A stretch of DNA of 13,429 bases from the NCBI GenBank assembly GCA_014804285.1, contig JAAVAA010000041.1, forward strand, positions 5,755 through 19,183, in the 5' to 3' direction. This document shows, piece by piece, positions 1 to 7,149 of this stretch (the stretch's first letter is position 1; every line of letters begins with the position of its first letter). This stretch comes from Lachnospiraceae bacterium. GTDB taxonomy: Bacteria > Bacillota > Clostridia > Lachnospirales > Lachnospiraceae. The notes beneath the pieces were generated by a model, which saw only the letters and a list, made by a program, of their open reading frames with translations, was not told the DNA's origin and made no database searches. The translations under genes and the position numbers were made by a program.

Positions 1-512
1 GCATTTGAGTAACTCACGGCGATAGCATCGTAGTCAAAATTACGATAGGTTCCTCTTTCAACGGGGATGGCGAACAGAGTGACCGCCTGCCCGGAGGACA
101 AGGTTTCCATGAACATGGTGCGTTCCTGTTTATGGAAGAGCGCATTACTGGCACTTTCCAGTTCAAATTGCTCCAGCGTACCCTCTGGCGTGAGGCCCTG
201 ACCATCAGAAGAAAGAAAGTAGAATTGGGAAAACTTCCAGTTTTGCTGTCTGCCATGGAGGAACGTTAAAACCCCTTCTTCATTCTCTATCTGGATATGA
301 TGTACCCAATCATCAAGATTTCCCCAGTTTTTCTCCAAGAAGGAAACAAAATTATGATTGACCTGGCTGTAAACTTCCACAAGATGGTCAGCACATTCTT
401 CGTAAATCTGCTGAGACATAAATCGAAAATATAGCTGAGCCATCAACGCAACGGCAAGTCCAACCGCACATAAAACAGCTACAGCCATTCCACGGCGATA
501 CCATGATTTCAC
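1..512 (-). CDS. N-terminal part of a membrane-anchored sensor-like protein (partial)
   Basis: I read this open frame directly on the minus strand; it runs off the left edge, so only about 170 N-terminal residues are visible. A short basic N-terminus (KSWYRRG) is followed by one hydrophobic helix at about residues 8-28. A hydrophilic extracytoplasmic segment comes next, with QVNHNFVSFLEKNWGNLDDW, then HHIQIENEEG and FYFLSSDGQG. A helix followed by an extracellular Cache-like region is the usual start of clostridial hybrid histidine kinases or diguanylate cyclases, but the output domain lies outside the window, so its type is inference. I chose the GTG at 512-510 because a GGAGGGG ribosome binding site lies about 10 bases upstream; an in-frame GTG at 521-519 abuts that site, and the ATG at 488-486 would cut the basic lead. 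It lies behind the terminator of the next minus-strand gene, so it probably has its own promoter. Confidence 0.75.
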   Translation of the reverse strand, partial: MKSWYRRGMAVAVLCAVGLAVALMAQLYFRFMSQQIYEECADHLVEVYSQVNHNFVSFLEKNWGNLDDWVHHIQIENEEGVLTFLHGRQQNWKFSQFYFLSSDGQGLTPEGTLEQFELESASNALFHKQERTMFMETLSSGQAVTLFAIPVERGTYRNFDYDAIAVSYSN

Positions 513-636
513 TGAAGTCACTCCCCTCCACAAGTATTACAGTAATTACCACGTATTTGACACTTTTTAGGTCAGATTTGATTCACCTTAAAGATACCAC
601 GAATTCATTCAAGATTCAATTGAAAAGATAGAGGAC

Positions 637-674
637 AAAAAAAGACCCATGAATCAATGAAATTGATTCATGGG
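637..674 (-). terminator. Intrinsic terminator behind the small membrane protein gene
   Basis: A perfect 12-bp inverted repeat (arms 646-657 and 663-674, CCCATGAATCAA and its complement) encloses a 5-base loop. On the minus strand it is followed by TCTTTTTTTG (645-636). It sits 18 bases past the stop of the minus-strand gene 1093-692 and separates that gene from the sensor-like gene further along the same strand. Confidence 0.88.
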
Positions 675-691
675 CAAATTCCCAGGCAAAT

Positions 692-1093
692 TTATTCAAA
701 CATATCCCACTGGGACTTCATTAATAAATATGTAATCAGCGGACAGATCGCAGCCAAAATAACTGCCAACACAGCGCCTACCAAACCGCTTGCAAGGCCA
801 ATGGAAGCGCTTCCCACAACAGCACCGGCTACAACCGCGACAAGGATAACGCTTACGACAGAATACAGGGCATTTACCCCTGCAACGATACACATCAGTT
901 TAAAGCCAAGCTTTTTTGTTTTGAACATAATCAGCACACAAGAATAAATTAAAGCAGCTTCGAGTAAGATGCCGATGATTGAGGCAAGTGGGCTTTGACC
1001 TATTGATGTTAAATTACTGATTGCACCCAGTCCGTTAAAAACGATGACAACCCACAGCCAAACTTTTAAACCTGTTGAAATTTGTTTTTCCAT
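692..1093 (-). CDS. Small four-helix integral membrane protein, function unknown
   Basis: This 133-residue protein is hydrophobic through most of its length. Probable membrane segments lie at about residues 8-28, 36-58, 65-92 and 102-126. A short cationic stretch (KTKK, near residue 58) separates helices 2 and 3, and the C-terminus is acidic (QWDMFE). The third segment is rich in small residues (VAVVAGAVVG). The ATG at 1093-1091 has a GGGGAG ribosome binding site 7 bases upstream, and a strong terminator follows the stop, so the gene looks monocistronic. I do not recognise the family. It has no cysteine pairs, charged membrane residues or catalytic motif that would suggest transport or enzyme activity. 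It diverges from the GH2 gene; I found no convincing promoter for either in the 273 bases between them. Confidence 0.8.
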   Translation of the reverse strand: MEKQISTGLKVWLWVVIVFNGLGAISNLTSIGQSPLASIIGILLEAALIYSCVLIMFKTKKLGFKLMCIVAGVNALYSVVSVILVAVVAGAVVGSASIGLASGLVGAVLAVILAAICPLITYLLMKSQWDMFE

Positions 1094-1366
1094 TTTGTTT
1101 CTCCCCTATCATATTTATTTTTGGTAAGAACCGCTGCGCAAACAGATGGAATTTACGAACTGTCCGGCAGCAGATATCAAATTATGTTTAGAATAGCAGA
1201 TTTCAATAGAAAAGACAAGGGGGAATTACCAGTGGTTTGGTCCCGAAATAGTACCTGAATTACAAAATATACTGGTCTCCTGTCCAAACACCTGTTAAAA
1301 TCTTAGTAAGACAGACGGTACTGTTTATGCCAATACAGAAAATATGTTTAAATGGAGGAAAAGAGC

Positions 1367-3142
1367 ATGGAAAAACCGAAAATATATATGTCAGATATTC
1401 ATCTGGAAGATTATACCCAGCAGTATGAGGGAATACAGGCGACTGCAGATACAATGGTATTTGACTCCGGAAGGAAGAAAGTATTACTGAACGGGGAATG
1501 GCAGTATGCGGTGGATCAGTATGATACCTGTTTAAGACAGCAATGGTTCAAAGAGAAATATTTTGATGAAAACGGATATACGCTTCCGGTGGATTATTCC
1601 TTTGACCAGTGGCCGGTGATGCATTTGCCATGCTGTTGGAATACATTGGAAGAAAAGTTTTTGTTATATGATGGAAGCATGGTATTTACCAGAAAATTTT
1701 CCTATTATGGAGATGGGGAGGAAAGAGTAATTCTTAAGGTCGGGGCGGCAAATTATCTGTGCCGTGTTTTTGTGAACGGAACCTATATGGGCATGCACAG
1801 AGGCGGTTCCACACCGGGCTTTTTTGAGATCACCGATGTTTTAAAAGCAGAAAACAGAATCTTGATTGTAGTTGACAGTACCAGAAGGGAGACGCAGGTT
1901 CCGACTGAGAATACAGATTGGTTTAACTATGGGGGAGTATATCGGGATATTGAGCTGATTTATCTTCCCAAGGTATATATCAGGGATTTTCAGATTGCAC
2001 TTGTTCCTGATGGAACATTTGGGAAAATACGGGCAGAGTTGAAGTTGTCGGAGGCGCTTACCTGCATGGCAGAGCTGCGTATTGAAGAGCTGGGGATTAA
2101 ATCGCAGATTTCTGTCAGGGAGGGAATTGGTTCTCTTGTAATAGAGACCAGCCCCGGGTTATGGTCGCCGGATGAACCGAAGTTGTATGAGGTTACAGTA
2201 TCCTGTATGGAGGACTTTATCAGCGATAGAGTGGGATTTCGGGAGATCAAAGTAAGCAATGGGGAAATACTCCTAAACGGAAAACCAATTTTTCTGCGCG
2301 GAATCAGCTGCCATGAGGAAAGCGTAGAAAACGGAAAGGCGTTGACCGATTCCGAAAGAATGGAAAATATCTTGCTGGCAAAAGAGCTGGGCTGTAATTT
2401 TATGAGGATTGCGCATTATCCCCATAATGAAAGGATGGCAAAGCTGGCAGATGAGATGGGAATACTTCTCTGGGAAGAAATTCCCGTGTATTGGGCAATC
2501 CGGTTTGAGAGGGAAAAGACATACGAAGATGCCAGGAACCAGATGAGAGAATTGCTAAAACGTGATTGGAACCGGGCAAGCGTGATCATATGGTCTGTGG
2601 GCAATGAGAATGCCGATACGGATGAGCGGCTGAAATTCATGAGCGGCCTTGCCGAGTGTGCGCATGAAGAGGGCGGAAACCGGCTGGTGTCCGCGGCCTG
2701 TCTCGTTGACAGCGAAAAAAATGTAATTGCAGACCGGCTGATCGAGCATTTGGATGTGATTGGTATTAATGAATATTGCGGCTGGTATACGCCGGATTTT
2801 GAAAAACTGCCCCAGCTTATGGCTAACAGCAGACCTGATAAACCGGTGATTATCACGGAGTTCGGTGCAGATGCGTTAGAGGGTCATCATGGAACCGCGA
2901 CGGATAAGGGAACGGAAGAGTGTCAGGCATATGTATATGAGCGTCAAATTGCAGTTTTGCGGGAAATAGACTATATTAAGGGAATGACCCCATGGATCTT
3001 ATATGATTTCAGGTGTCCGAGAAGAACCAGCTTTATTCAGAACTATTATAATCGAAAAGGGCTGTGCTCTGCCGACAAAAAATATAAAAAGCCGGCTTTT
3101 TATGTCTTGCAGAAATTTTATAAGGAACAAAGCTTGAAGTAA
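1367..3142 (+). CDS. Family 2 glycoside hydrolase, probable beta-glucuronidase
   Basis: This 591-residue protein is close to E. coli beta-glucuronidase in length (603). The order is an N-terminal sugar-binding sandwich (about 20-190), an Ig-like domain (about 190-285) and a TIM barrel (about 295-590, from LLNGKPIFLRGIS). The acid/base is Glu414 in WSVGNENAD and the nucleophile is Glu498 in ITEFGAD; the E. coli enzyme has Glu413 and Glu504. NEYCGWY matches the family's NRYYGWY. An NxK motif (Asn562-Arg-Lys564), which in glucuronidases holds the sugar carboxylate, sits where E. coli has Asn566/Lys568. No signal peptide is visible, so action is probably cytosolic on imported or diffusible substrates. 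I chose the ATG at 1367 because GGAGG (1354-1358) lies 8 bases upstream; the in-frame ATG at 1352 overlaps that site. The family is certain; the glucuronide specificity is likely but inferred, since related GH2 enzymes with a DFRxPRR segment are not all characterised. Confidence 0.88.
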   Translation: MEKPKIYMSDIHLEDYTQQYEGIQATADTMVFDSGRKKVLLNGEWQYAVDQYDTCLRQQWFKEKYFDENGYTLPVDYSFDQWPVMHLPCCWNTLEEKFLLYDGSMVFTRKFSYYGDGEERVILKVGAANYLCRVFVNGTYMGMHRGGSTPGFFEITDVLKAENRILIVVDSTRRETQVPTENTDWFNYGGVYRDIELIYLPKVYIRDFQIALVPDGTFGKIRAELKLSEALTCMAELRIEELGIKSQISVREGIGSLVIETSPGLWSPDEPKLYEVTVSCMEDFISDRVGFREIKVSNGEILLNGKPIFLRGISCHEESVENGKALTDSERMENILLAKELGCNFMRIAHYPHNERMAKLADEMGILLWEEIPVYWAIRFEREKTYEDARNQMRELLKRDWNRASVIIWSVGNENADTDERLKFMSGLAECAHEEGGNRLVSAACLVDSEKNVIADRLIEHLDVIGINEYCGWYTPDFEKLPQLMANSRPDKPVIITEFGADALEGHHGTATDKGTEECQAYVYERQIAVLREIDYIKGMTPWILYDFRCPRRTSFIQNYYNRKGLCSADKKYKKPAFYVLQKFYKEQSLK

Positions 3143-3219
3143 AGCGTTATAGATAAGCAGGGCAGAAGGAGCTTGATTATTGAGCTACCTGGAAAACAAT
3201 GACTCGGAGGTAATTGATT

Positions 3220-3825
3220 ATGGACATGAAAGGGTTTAAATGGACAAGAGAACCACAGGAGTGCAAAATCACAGACAACAGGGTTGAAATCATCACCAAA
3301 CAGCACACGGATTTATGGCAAAGGACATACTATCATTTTCAAAATGATAATGCTCCGGTGTTTCAAATGGAAACGGAAGAGAAGTATTTTAGTTTTGTTG
3401 TGAAAACAGAATTTACCGAGAGCAGTCATAGATTTGACCAATGCGGCATTGTGATGTATCTCGACAGTGAAAACTGGTTAAAAGCATCTGTCGAATATGA
3501 GAATGAAGACTACCAGCATTTAGGCAGTGTTGTAACAAATGGAGGATATTCTGACTGGGCTACTACAGTTATTGATGCTTCCGTAAAATATATGTGGTAT
3601 CGTTTTAGCCGCCGGGAAGATGATTATTGTATTGAATGCTCCACAGATGGAACAACCTTTAATCAGATGAGAATCTGCCATATGCAGAAAGGGAATGGAA
3701 AAATTCAGTTCGGTATTTATGCCTGCTCACCGGAGGAATCTTCCTTCAAGGCAATATTTACAAATATGCAAATGCTGGAGTGCCAGTGGAGAGCCCATGA
3801 CGGACAGCAGCCTGACAAAAGCTAA
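3220..3825 (+). CDS. DUF1349 family protein (concanavalin A-like fold)
   Basis: This 201-residue cytosolic-looking protein has the recognisable DUF1349 pattern: a W-rich start, FVVKTEF, then DQCGIVMYLDSENWLKASVE, VTNGGYSDWAT, WYRFSRREDDYCIECSTDG and a late GIYACSPE. The family adopts a beta-sandwich related to lectins and glucanases and is often encoded beside sugar-metabolism genes; no biochemical role is firmly assigned. It has no signal peptide or membrane segment. The start ATG has GGAGG at 3206-3210, 9 bases upstream. The gene follows the GH2 gene by 77 bases on the same strand with no terminator between, so co-transcription is likely. A role in binding or further processing of the GH2 substrate is a guess from context. 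Confidence 0.82.
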   Translation: MDMKGFKWTREPQECKITDNRVEIITKQHTDLWQRTYYHFQNDNAPVFQMETEEKYFSFVVKTEFTESSHRFDQCGIVMYLDSENWLKASVEYENEDYQHLGSVVTNGGYSDWATTVIDASVKYMWYRFSRREDDYCIECSTDGTTFNQMRICHMQKGNGKIQFGIYACSPEESSFKAIFTNMQMLECQWRAHDGQQPDKS

Positions 3826-3932
3826 AAAGCCTGTTAATCTGAGAGTGAAAAAGGTTTAAGGTGTAGGGATTTTTGAATAGACACATTTGGACGAAAGAGC
3901 TGCGGATAAGGGCGAAGGAAAAGGTGATTAAT

Positions 3933-4628
3933 ATGAATCAAGATAACAAAGTTAAAAGGTTACTGTTCAAAATTGCGAAAGGCCCCTTTATGGGTAAAGT
4001 TGTAGGAAATGCATTTCAGCACTGTAGTTGGGCTATACCTGTGAAGAAAGTATACAGCAGCAAGGAAATAATTGCGTTCTATCATCCTAGGCCCTCGTAT
4101 GAAAATCATATTATTATTTCGCCTAAAAGAGCAGTTAAGAATTTACAGCAAATGGCGTTAGATAGCTTTAGTAATTATTTTGTGAAGACTTGGGAGGCTA
4201 CGAAGGACATATGTGTGATGCGGCCTGAGTATAATGATTCATTTGTGATTGCTGCTAATGGAGGAAAAAGACAAGAGGTTCAGCAGGTACATTTTCATAT
4301 GTTTACTAATCATGAAATTGTGAATGAATACTCTGTACAAGAGCAAGTTGAAAACGTCTTTTATAGAGATAAGGATATCTGTGTTCTGGAACATCCAAAC
4401 CCTAATTGGGAGGTCCATTTTGTTATTCAGCCGATCTCATCAACCCAAATAGCAGGGAGCAAAGAATATAAATATACGTATTTGAGAAGTATTTTGCATA
4501 GTATAGATTTATTGAATGTCGAATTCAATATAGTGCAGAGGGGTTATTCTCTTGTATACCAGTATGACAAACAGAAAAATAATGAATATCTCGTTTTTCA
4601 CATTGTATCAGGCAAAAAATTAAAATGA
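3933..4628 (+). CDS. HIT-superfamily-like protein with apparent internal duplication
   Basis: This protein has 231 residues. The first half carries a HIT-like pattern: IIAFYHPRPSYENHIIISPKR, then QVHFHMF, where His120 and His122 match the second and third histidines of the HxHxH signature and Gln118 replaces the first. In HIT hydrolases and transferases the middle histidine is the nucleophile on nucleoside phosphates. A second, degenerate copy seems to follow: DICVLEHPNPNWEVHFVIQP, ending with LVFHIVSG, which keeps one histidine. I chose the ATG at 3933 (AAGGTGAT upstream) over an in-frame TTG at 3873 that would add a 20-residue basic lead. Hand counts on three 60-base lines gave 27-35% G+C, far lower than the glycosidase genes on either side, so it may be a later insertion. 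Its substrate and link to the sugar genes are unknown. Confidence 0.62.
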   Translation: MNQDNKVKRLLFKIAKGPFMGKVVGNAFQHCSWAIPVKKVYSSKEIIAFYHPRPSYENHIIISPKRAVKNLQQMALDSFSNYFVKTWEATKDICVMRPEYNDSFVIAANGGKRQEVQQVHFHMFTNHEIVNEYSVQEQVENVFYRDKDICVLEHPNPNWEVHFVIQPISSTQIAGSKEYKYTYLRSILHSIDLLNVEFNIVQRGYSLVYQYDKQKNNEYLVFHIVSGKKLK

Positions 4629-4723
4629 GATATTTCGAAAGTGCAATTCCTTTTTTTGACGTGGTTGCAGATAGAGACAGCTTCGTTAAAAAATTTAACC
4701 ATATCATCCCATCCATATTCTGA
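4625..4723 (+). CDS. Possible 32-residue ORF overlapping the HIT-like gene
   Basis: An ATG at 4625 overlaps the TGA of the HIT-like gene by four bases (ATGA), the usual layout for translational coupling. It opens a frame of 32 codons (starts MRYFESAIPFFD, ends HIIPSIF), which stops 14 bases before the terminator stem. The peptide is soluble-looking and mixed in charge. It shares the AT-rich composition of the gene before it. It could be a genuine coupled small protein, a C-terminal remnant separated by a frameshift, or chance. I do not recognise it. Confidence 0.3.
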   Translation: MRYFESAIPFFDVVADRDSFVKKFNHIIPSIF

Positions 4724-4737
4724 TATAAACAGCTCTG

Positions 4738-4785
4738 TCCACTTCCCGCCGGAAATAATTAACGGAAAAGGAAGTGGATTTTTTT
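4738..4785 (+). terminator. Intrinsic terminator closing the GH2-DUF1349-HIT group
   Basis: Arms TCCACTTCC (4738-4746) and GGAAGTGGA (4770-4778) pair perfectly over 9 bp around a 23-base loop, followed by seven T residues (4779-4785). A smaller internal hairpin (TTCC-cgcc-GGAA) could compete with the main stem. It separates the left gene group from the GH127 control region. Confidence 0.8.
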
Positions 4786-4856
4786 CCCCAAAATATAGTA
4801 CTAAAACTTAACAACCGGGCATAAACTAATTTTATAAACTAAAATTGATAATATAT

Positions 4857-4870
4857 GATAAAACGTTTAA
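4857..4870 (+). promoter_or_regulatory. Distal LacI-type operator (O1)
   Basis: GATAAAACGTTTAA contains the perfect palindrome AAACGTTT with the central CG typical of LacI-family operators. The same 14 bases recur exactly at 5001-5014, with centres 144 bp apart. Binding by the repressor encoded at 10652-11698 is inferred. It fits the CcpA cre consensus poorly: the outer TG and the final C are missing. Confidence 0.68.
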
Positions 4871-4957
4871 TAAAGGTTATAGAGAAAAGTGAATTAGTAA
4901 ATATGCACAAAAAGTAATGATATATTTGTGGTATAGTACAAAAAATATAAAAAACAG

Positions 4958-4987
4958 TTTACAAGCGCATAAATAAAGTAGTATGAT
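4958..4987 (+). promoter_or_regulatory. Sigma-A promoter for the GH127 operon
   Basis: TTTACA (4958-4963, five of six matches to the -35 consensus) and TATGAT (4982-4987, five of six to the -10) are separated by 18 bases. The predicted transcript start near 4994 leaves a leader of about 95 bases and places the proximal operator just downstream. A further TATAAT at 5018-5023 lacks a good -35 at proper spacing. Confidence 0.65.
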
Positions 4988-5000
4988 TGTCTTACAAAGA

Positions 5001-5014
5001 GATAAAACGTTTAA
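5001..5014 (+). promoter_or_regulatory. Proximal LacI-type operator (O2)
   Basis: This is the second exact copy of GATAAAACGTTTAA. It lies about 7-20 bases past the predicted transcription start, the usual place for a repressor that blocks initiation or elongation. Together with the upstream copy it would permit DNA looping by a repressor tetramer or pair of dimers. Confidence 0.72.
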
Positions 5015-5089
5015 CTATATAATAAATATGTGATGTATAAAGAAGCAGACTAAGCAGCAAGTGTAGCGTATGCGGAAGTGAGGACGGAA

Positions 5090-7030
5090 ATGGAAAGAAA
5101 TTTGGAATCTCCGGATTTGAGGCATATTCATATAACAGATAAGCTTTTTGGGGAGTATGTGAAAAAAGTCAGCGAAGTGATGATACCGCATCTATGGAAG
5201 ATATTGAATGATACGCTGGAAGATGCAGAGCCTACCTATTGTATCAGGAATTTCCGTATTGCGGCCGGAGAGATAGAAGATGAACGGCGGGGTGTTGTTT
5301 TTCAGGATACGGATTTGTATAAGTGGCTGGAGATGGTAGCTTATGCGATTGCAGGTGGTCAGGGAAAAGAATACGAAAAACTTGCTGACGAAGTGATTGA
5401 GCTGATTAGCAGGGCGCAGGAAAAGGACGGGTATTTAAATACATATTTTACGGTGAATGCGCCGGACAGAAAGTGGAAAAATCTGGCGGAAGGGCATGAA
5501 TTGTATACGGCCGGGCACATGATTGAGGCTGCTGTTGCCTATTATGGGGCCACTGGGAAAGAAAAGATTTTGCGGATTGCCGAAAAAAATGCGGATTTGA
5601 TCTGCAGGCGGTTTGGAACAGGCGAAGATCAGATGCGGGGGTGTCCGGGTCATCAGGAGATTGAGCTTGCACTTGTGAAACTGTACCGGGTGACCGGGAA
5701 GAAAGAATATTTTGAGACAGCAAAATATTTTATTGAAGAGAGAGGAAAAGAGCCAAATTATTTAGCGGGAGAGATAGCAGGACGGAAAGGACCTGAATTT
5801 TTCCCTGAATTGAAGAACTGTGATTTGGCATATTATCAGGCAGATATGCCTGTGAAAGAACAAACAGAAGCAGTCGGTCATGCGGTTCGTGTCATGTATA
5901 TGTGCGCAGCTATGGCAGATATTGCAAAGGAGTGCCAAGATGAGGAGCTTTTGGCGGCCTGCATGCGGATATGGGAGAGTGCCACAAAGAGACGTATGTA
6001 TATTACAGGCGGTATCGGTAGCAGCGGGTTCAGGGAGCGTTTCACAACAGATTTTGATCTGCCAAATGCCACAAATTATTCAGAAACATGTGCGTCAGTG
6101 GGACTGATGATGGTGGGACAGAGGCTGGCTATGGCAACAGGAGACGCAGCTTATTATGATGTGGTGGAACAGGCACTGTATAATACAGTTCTCGCAGGGA
6201 TCAATATCAGAGGCGACAGATATTTTTATGTAAATCCACTTGAGGTGGTGCCGCAGTTCTGTACAGAGCATACTTATATGGATCATGTGAAATGCAAGCG
6301 GCAGAAATGGTACAATGTAGCCTGCTGTCCGCCTAATTTGGGAAGAACGCTTGCATCGCTTGGGCAATATATTTACGCCCAAGGAAAAGATAGCATCTAT
6401 ATTAACCAGTTTATATCTTCTGATATGGAAACGCAGTTACAGCAGGGAAGTATCAGGGTGGAAATGGAGTCAGAGCTGCTGCAAAACGGCAGGGTGCAAA
6501 TCAAAGCGGTCACGGAAAACGGAGGTAAATTAAAGATCCGGATTCCGAAATATGCCGAAGGCTGGGAAGTAAGTGATTCATCTTTGAAAAACTGCGGACA
6601 GGACGCAGGCGGCTACCTCGTTTTAGAACTTCCCGCAGGCTCAGCCGAGTTTACTCTCCGCTTTGCGATTTCTCCTCACTGGATATGCGCGAACCCCGAG
6701 GTGAAGGAAGACAACGGCAAGACAGCGCTTGTCAGAGGACCGATGGTATACTGTCTGGAGGAAATAGACAACGGCAGACTGCTTTCCCAGATTTATGTGG
6801 ACGCGGATGCAGCAGTGAAGGAAATGCCGCCGATGGAAAATCTGGTCGGCGAAGTGCCGACGCTCACCTATCAGGGACTTCGGGTAAAAAATGTCGTTAC
6901 AGATGGCAGTTTGTACGGCAGATTGGCTTATGAAACAGAAAAGGTAACATGCAAAGCAATTCCGTACTGTATGTGGAATAACAGGGGAGAAGGCGAAATG
7001 CTGGTATGGCAGAAAGTTAAAATCCTGTAG
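5090..7030 (+). CDS. GH127 beta-L-arabinofuranosidase
   Basis: This 646-residue protein matches the length of the GH127 founder HypBA1 of Bifidobacterium longum (658), which removes non-reducing beta-L-Araf residues. Its zinc-thiolate site is fully present: Glu332 and Cys334 in SETCASVG, and Cys412-Cys413 in ACCPPNLG, where Cys412 corresponds to the nucleophile Cys417 of HypBA1. Glu316 (in FRERF) sits 16 residues before Glu332, as the acid/base Glu322 does before Glu338 in HypBA1. The fold is an alpha/alpha barrel (about 1-430) plus beta-sandwich domains. There is no signal peptide, so it is cytosolic. I chose the ATG at 5090 because GAGG lies 6 bases upstream and MERNLE resembles family N-termini; a GTG at 5078 would add four residues. 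GH127 also contains aceric acid hydrolases, so specificity is probable, not proven. The 3' part is more GC-rich: 6601-6780 has 99 G+C of 180 by hand count. Confidence 0.92.
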   Translation: MERNLESPDLRHIHITDKLFGEYVKKVSEVMIPHLWKILNDTLEDAEPTYCIRNFRIAAGEIEDERRGVVFQDTDLYKWLEMVAYAIAGGQGKEYEKLADEVIELISRAQEKDGYLNTYFTVNAPDRKWKNLAEGHELYTAGHMIEAAVAYYGATGKEKILRIAEKNADLICRRFGTGEDQMRGCPGHQEIELALVKLYRVTGKKEYFETAKYFIEERGKEPNYLAGEIAGRKGPEFFPELKNCDLAYYQADMPVKEQTEAVGHAVRVMYMCAAMADIAKECQDEELLAACMRIWESATKRRMYITGGIGSSGFRERFTTDFDLPNATNYSETCASVGLMMVGQRLAMATGDAAYYDVVEQALYNTVLAGINIRGDRYFYVNPLEVVPQFCTEHTYMDHVKCKRQKWYNVACCPPNLGRTLASLGQYIYAQGKDSIYINQFISSDMETQLQQGSIRVEMESELLQNGRVQIKAVTENGGKLKIRIPKYAEGWEVSDSSLKNCGQDAGGYLVLELPAGSAEFTLRFAISPHWICANPEVKEDNGKTALVRGPMVYCLEEIDNGRLLSQIYVDADAAVKEMPPMENLVGEVPTLTYQGLRVKNVVTDGSLYGRLAYETEKVTCKAIPYCMWNNRGEGEMLVWQKVKIL

Positions 7031-7072
7031 GAGTCAGTGAAATTGCTGGCGGATTTATCATAAAGAAGTAAG

Positions 7073-7098
7073 AAAACCCAGTAAAATTAATGGGTTTT
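7073..7098 (+). other. Intercistronic hairpin between the GH127 and binding-protein genes
   Basis: AAAACCCA (7073-7080) pairs perfectly with TGGGTTTT (7091-7098) around a 10-base loop. No T-run follows, so it is not a canonical terminator. It may mark an RNA processing or stability site that sets the binding-protein message apart from the hydrolase message. A small GGCAT/ATGCC pair follows at 7099-7115. Confidence 0.45.
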
Positions 7099-7149
7099 GG
7101 CATGTAACAAATGCCAATAAATAAATCTTTTATAAGGAGGAAATTAAAA

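Larger units (their letters stand above)
4786..5089 (+). other. AT-rich control region ahead of the GH127 gene
   Basis: This 304-base non-coding stretch holds two identical operator-like sites and a sigma-A promoter, each listed separately. It also contains a 9-base direct repeat ATAAACTAA at 4821-4829 and 4834-4842 (13-base period), upstream of the first operator and of unknown meaning. I found no ORF with a ribosome binding site and no recognisable riboswitch here. Confidence 0.6.

Noticed and set aside
1200..1366. Promoter for the GH2 gene
   Set aside because: TATACT at 1268-1273 and TAAAAT near 1295 look like -10 boxes but neither has a credible -35 at 16-19 bases, so no call is made.
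2416..2856. Long minus-strand open frame inside the GH2 gene
   Set aside because: It lies entirely within a gene with intact catalytic motifs, has no ribosome binding site of note, and its product resembles no family; it is an antisense shadow.
4857..5014. Reading the two operators as CcpA cre sites
   Set aside because: The core AAACGTTT fits, but the outer TG and C positions of the cre consensus are missing in both copies, and a LacI-family gene is encoded in the same locus.
7073..7098. Hairpin as a terminator after the GH127 gene
   Set aside because: It has an 8-bp stem made largely of A-T pairs and no T-run follows; read-through to the binding-protein gene is more likely.
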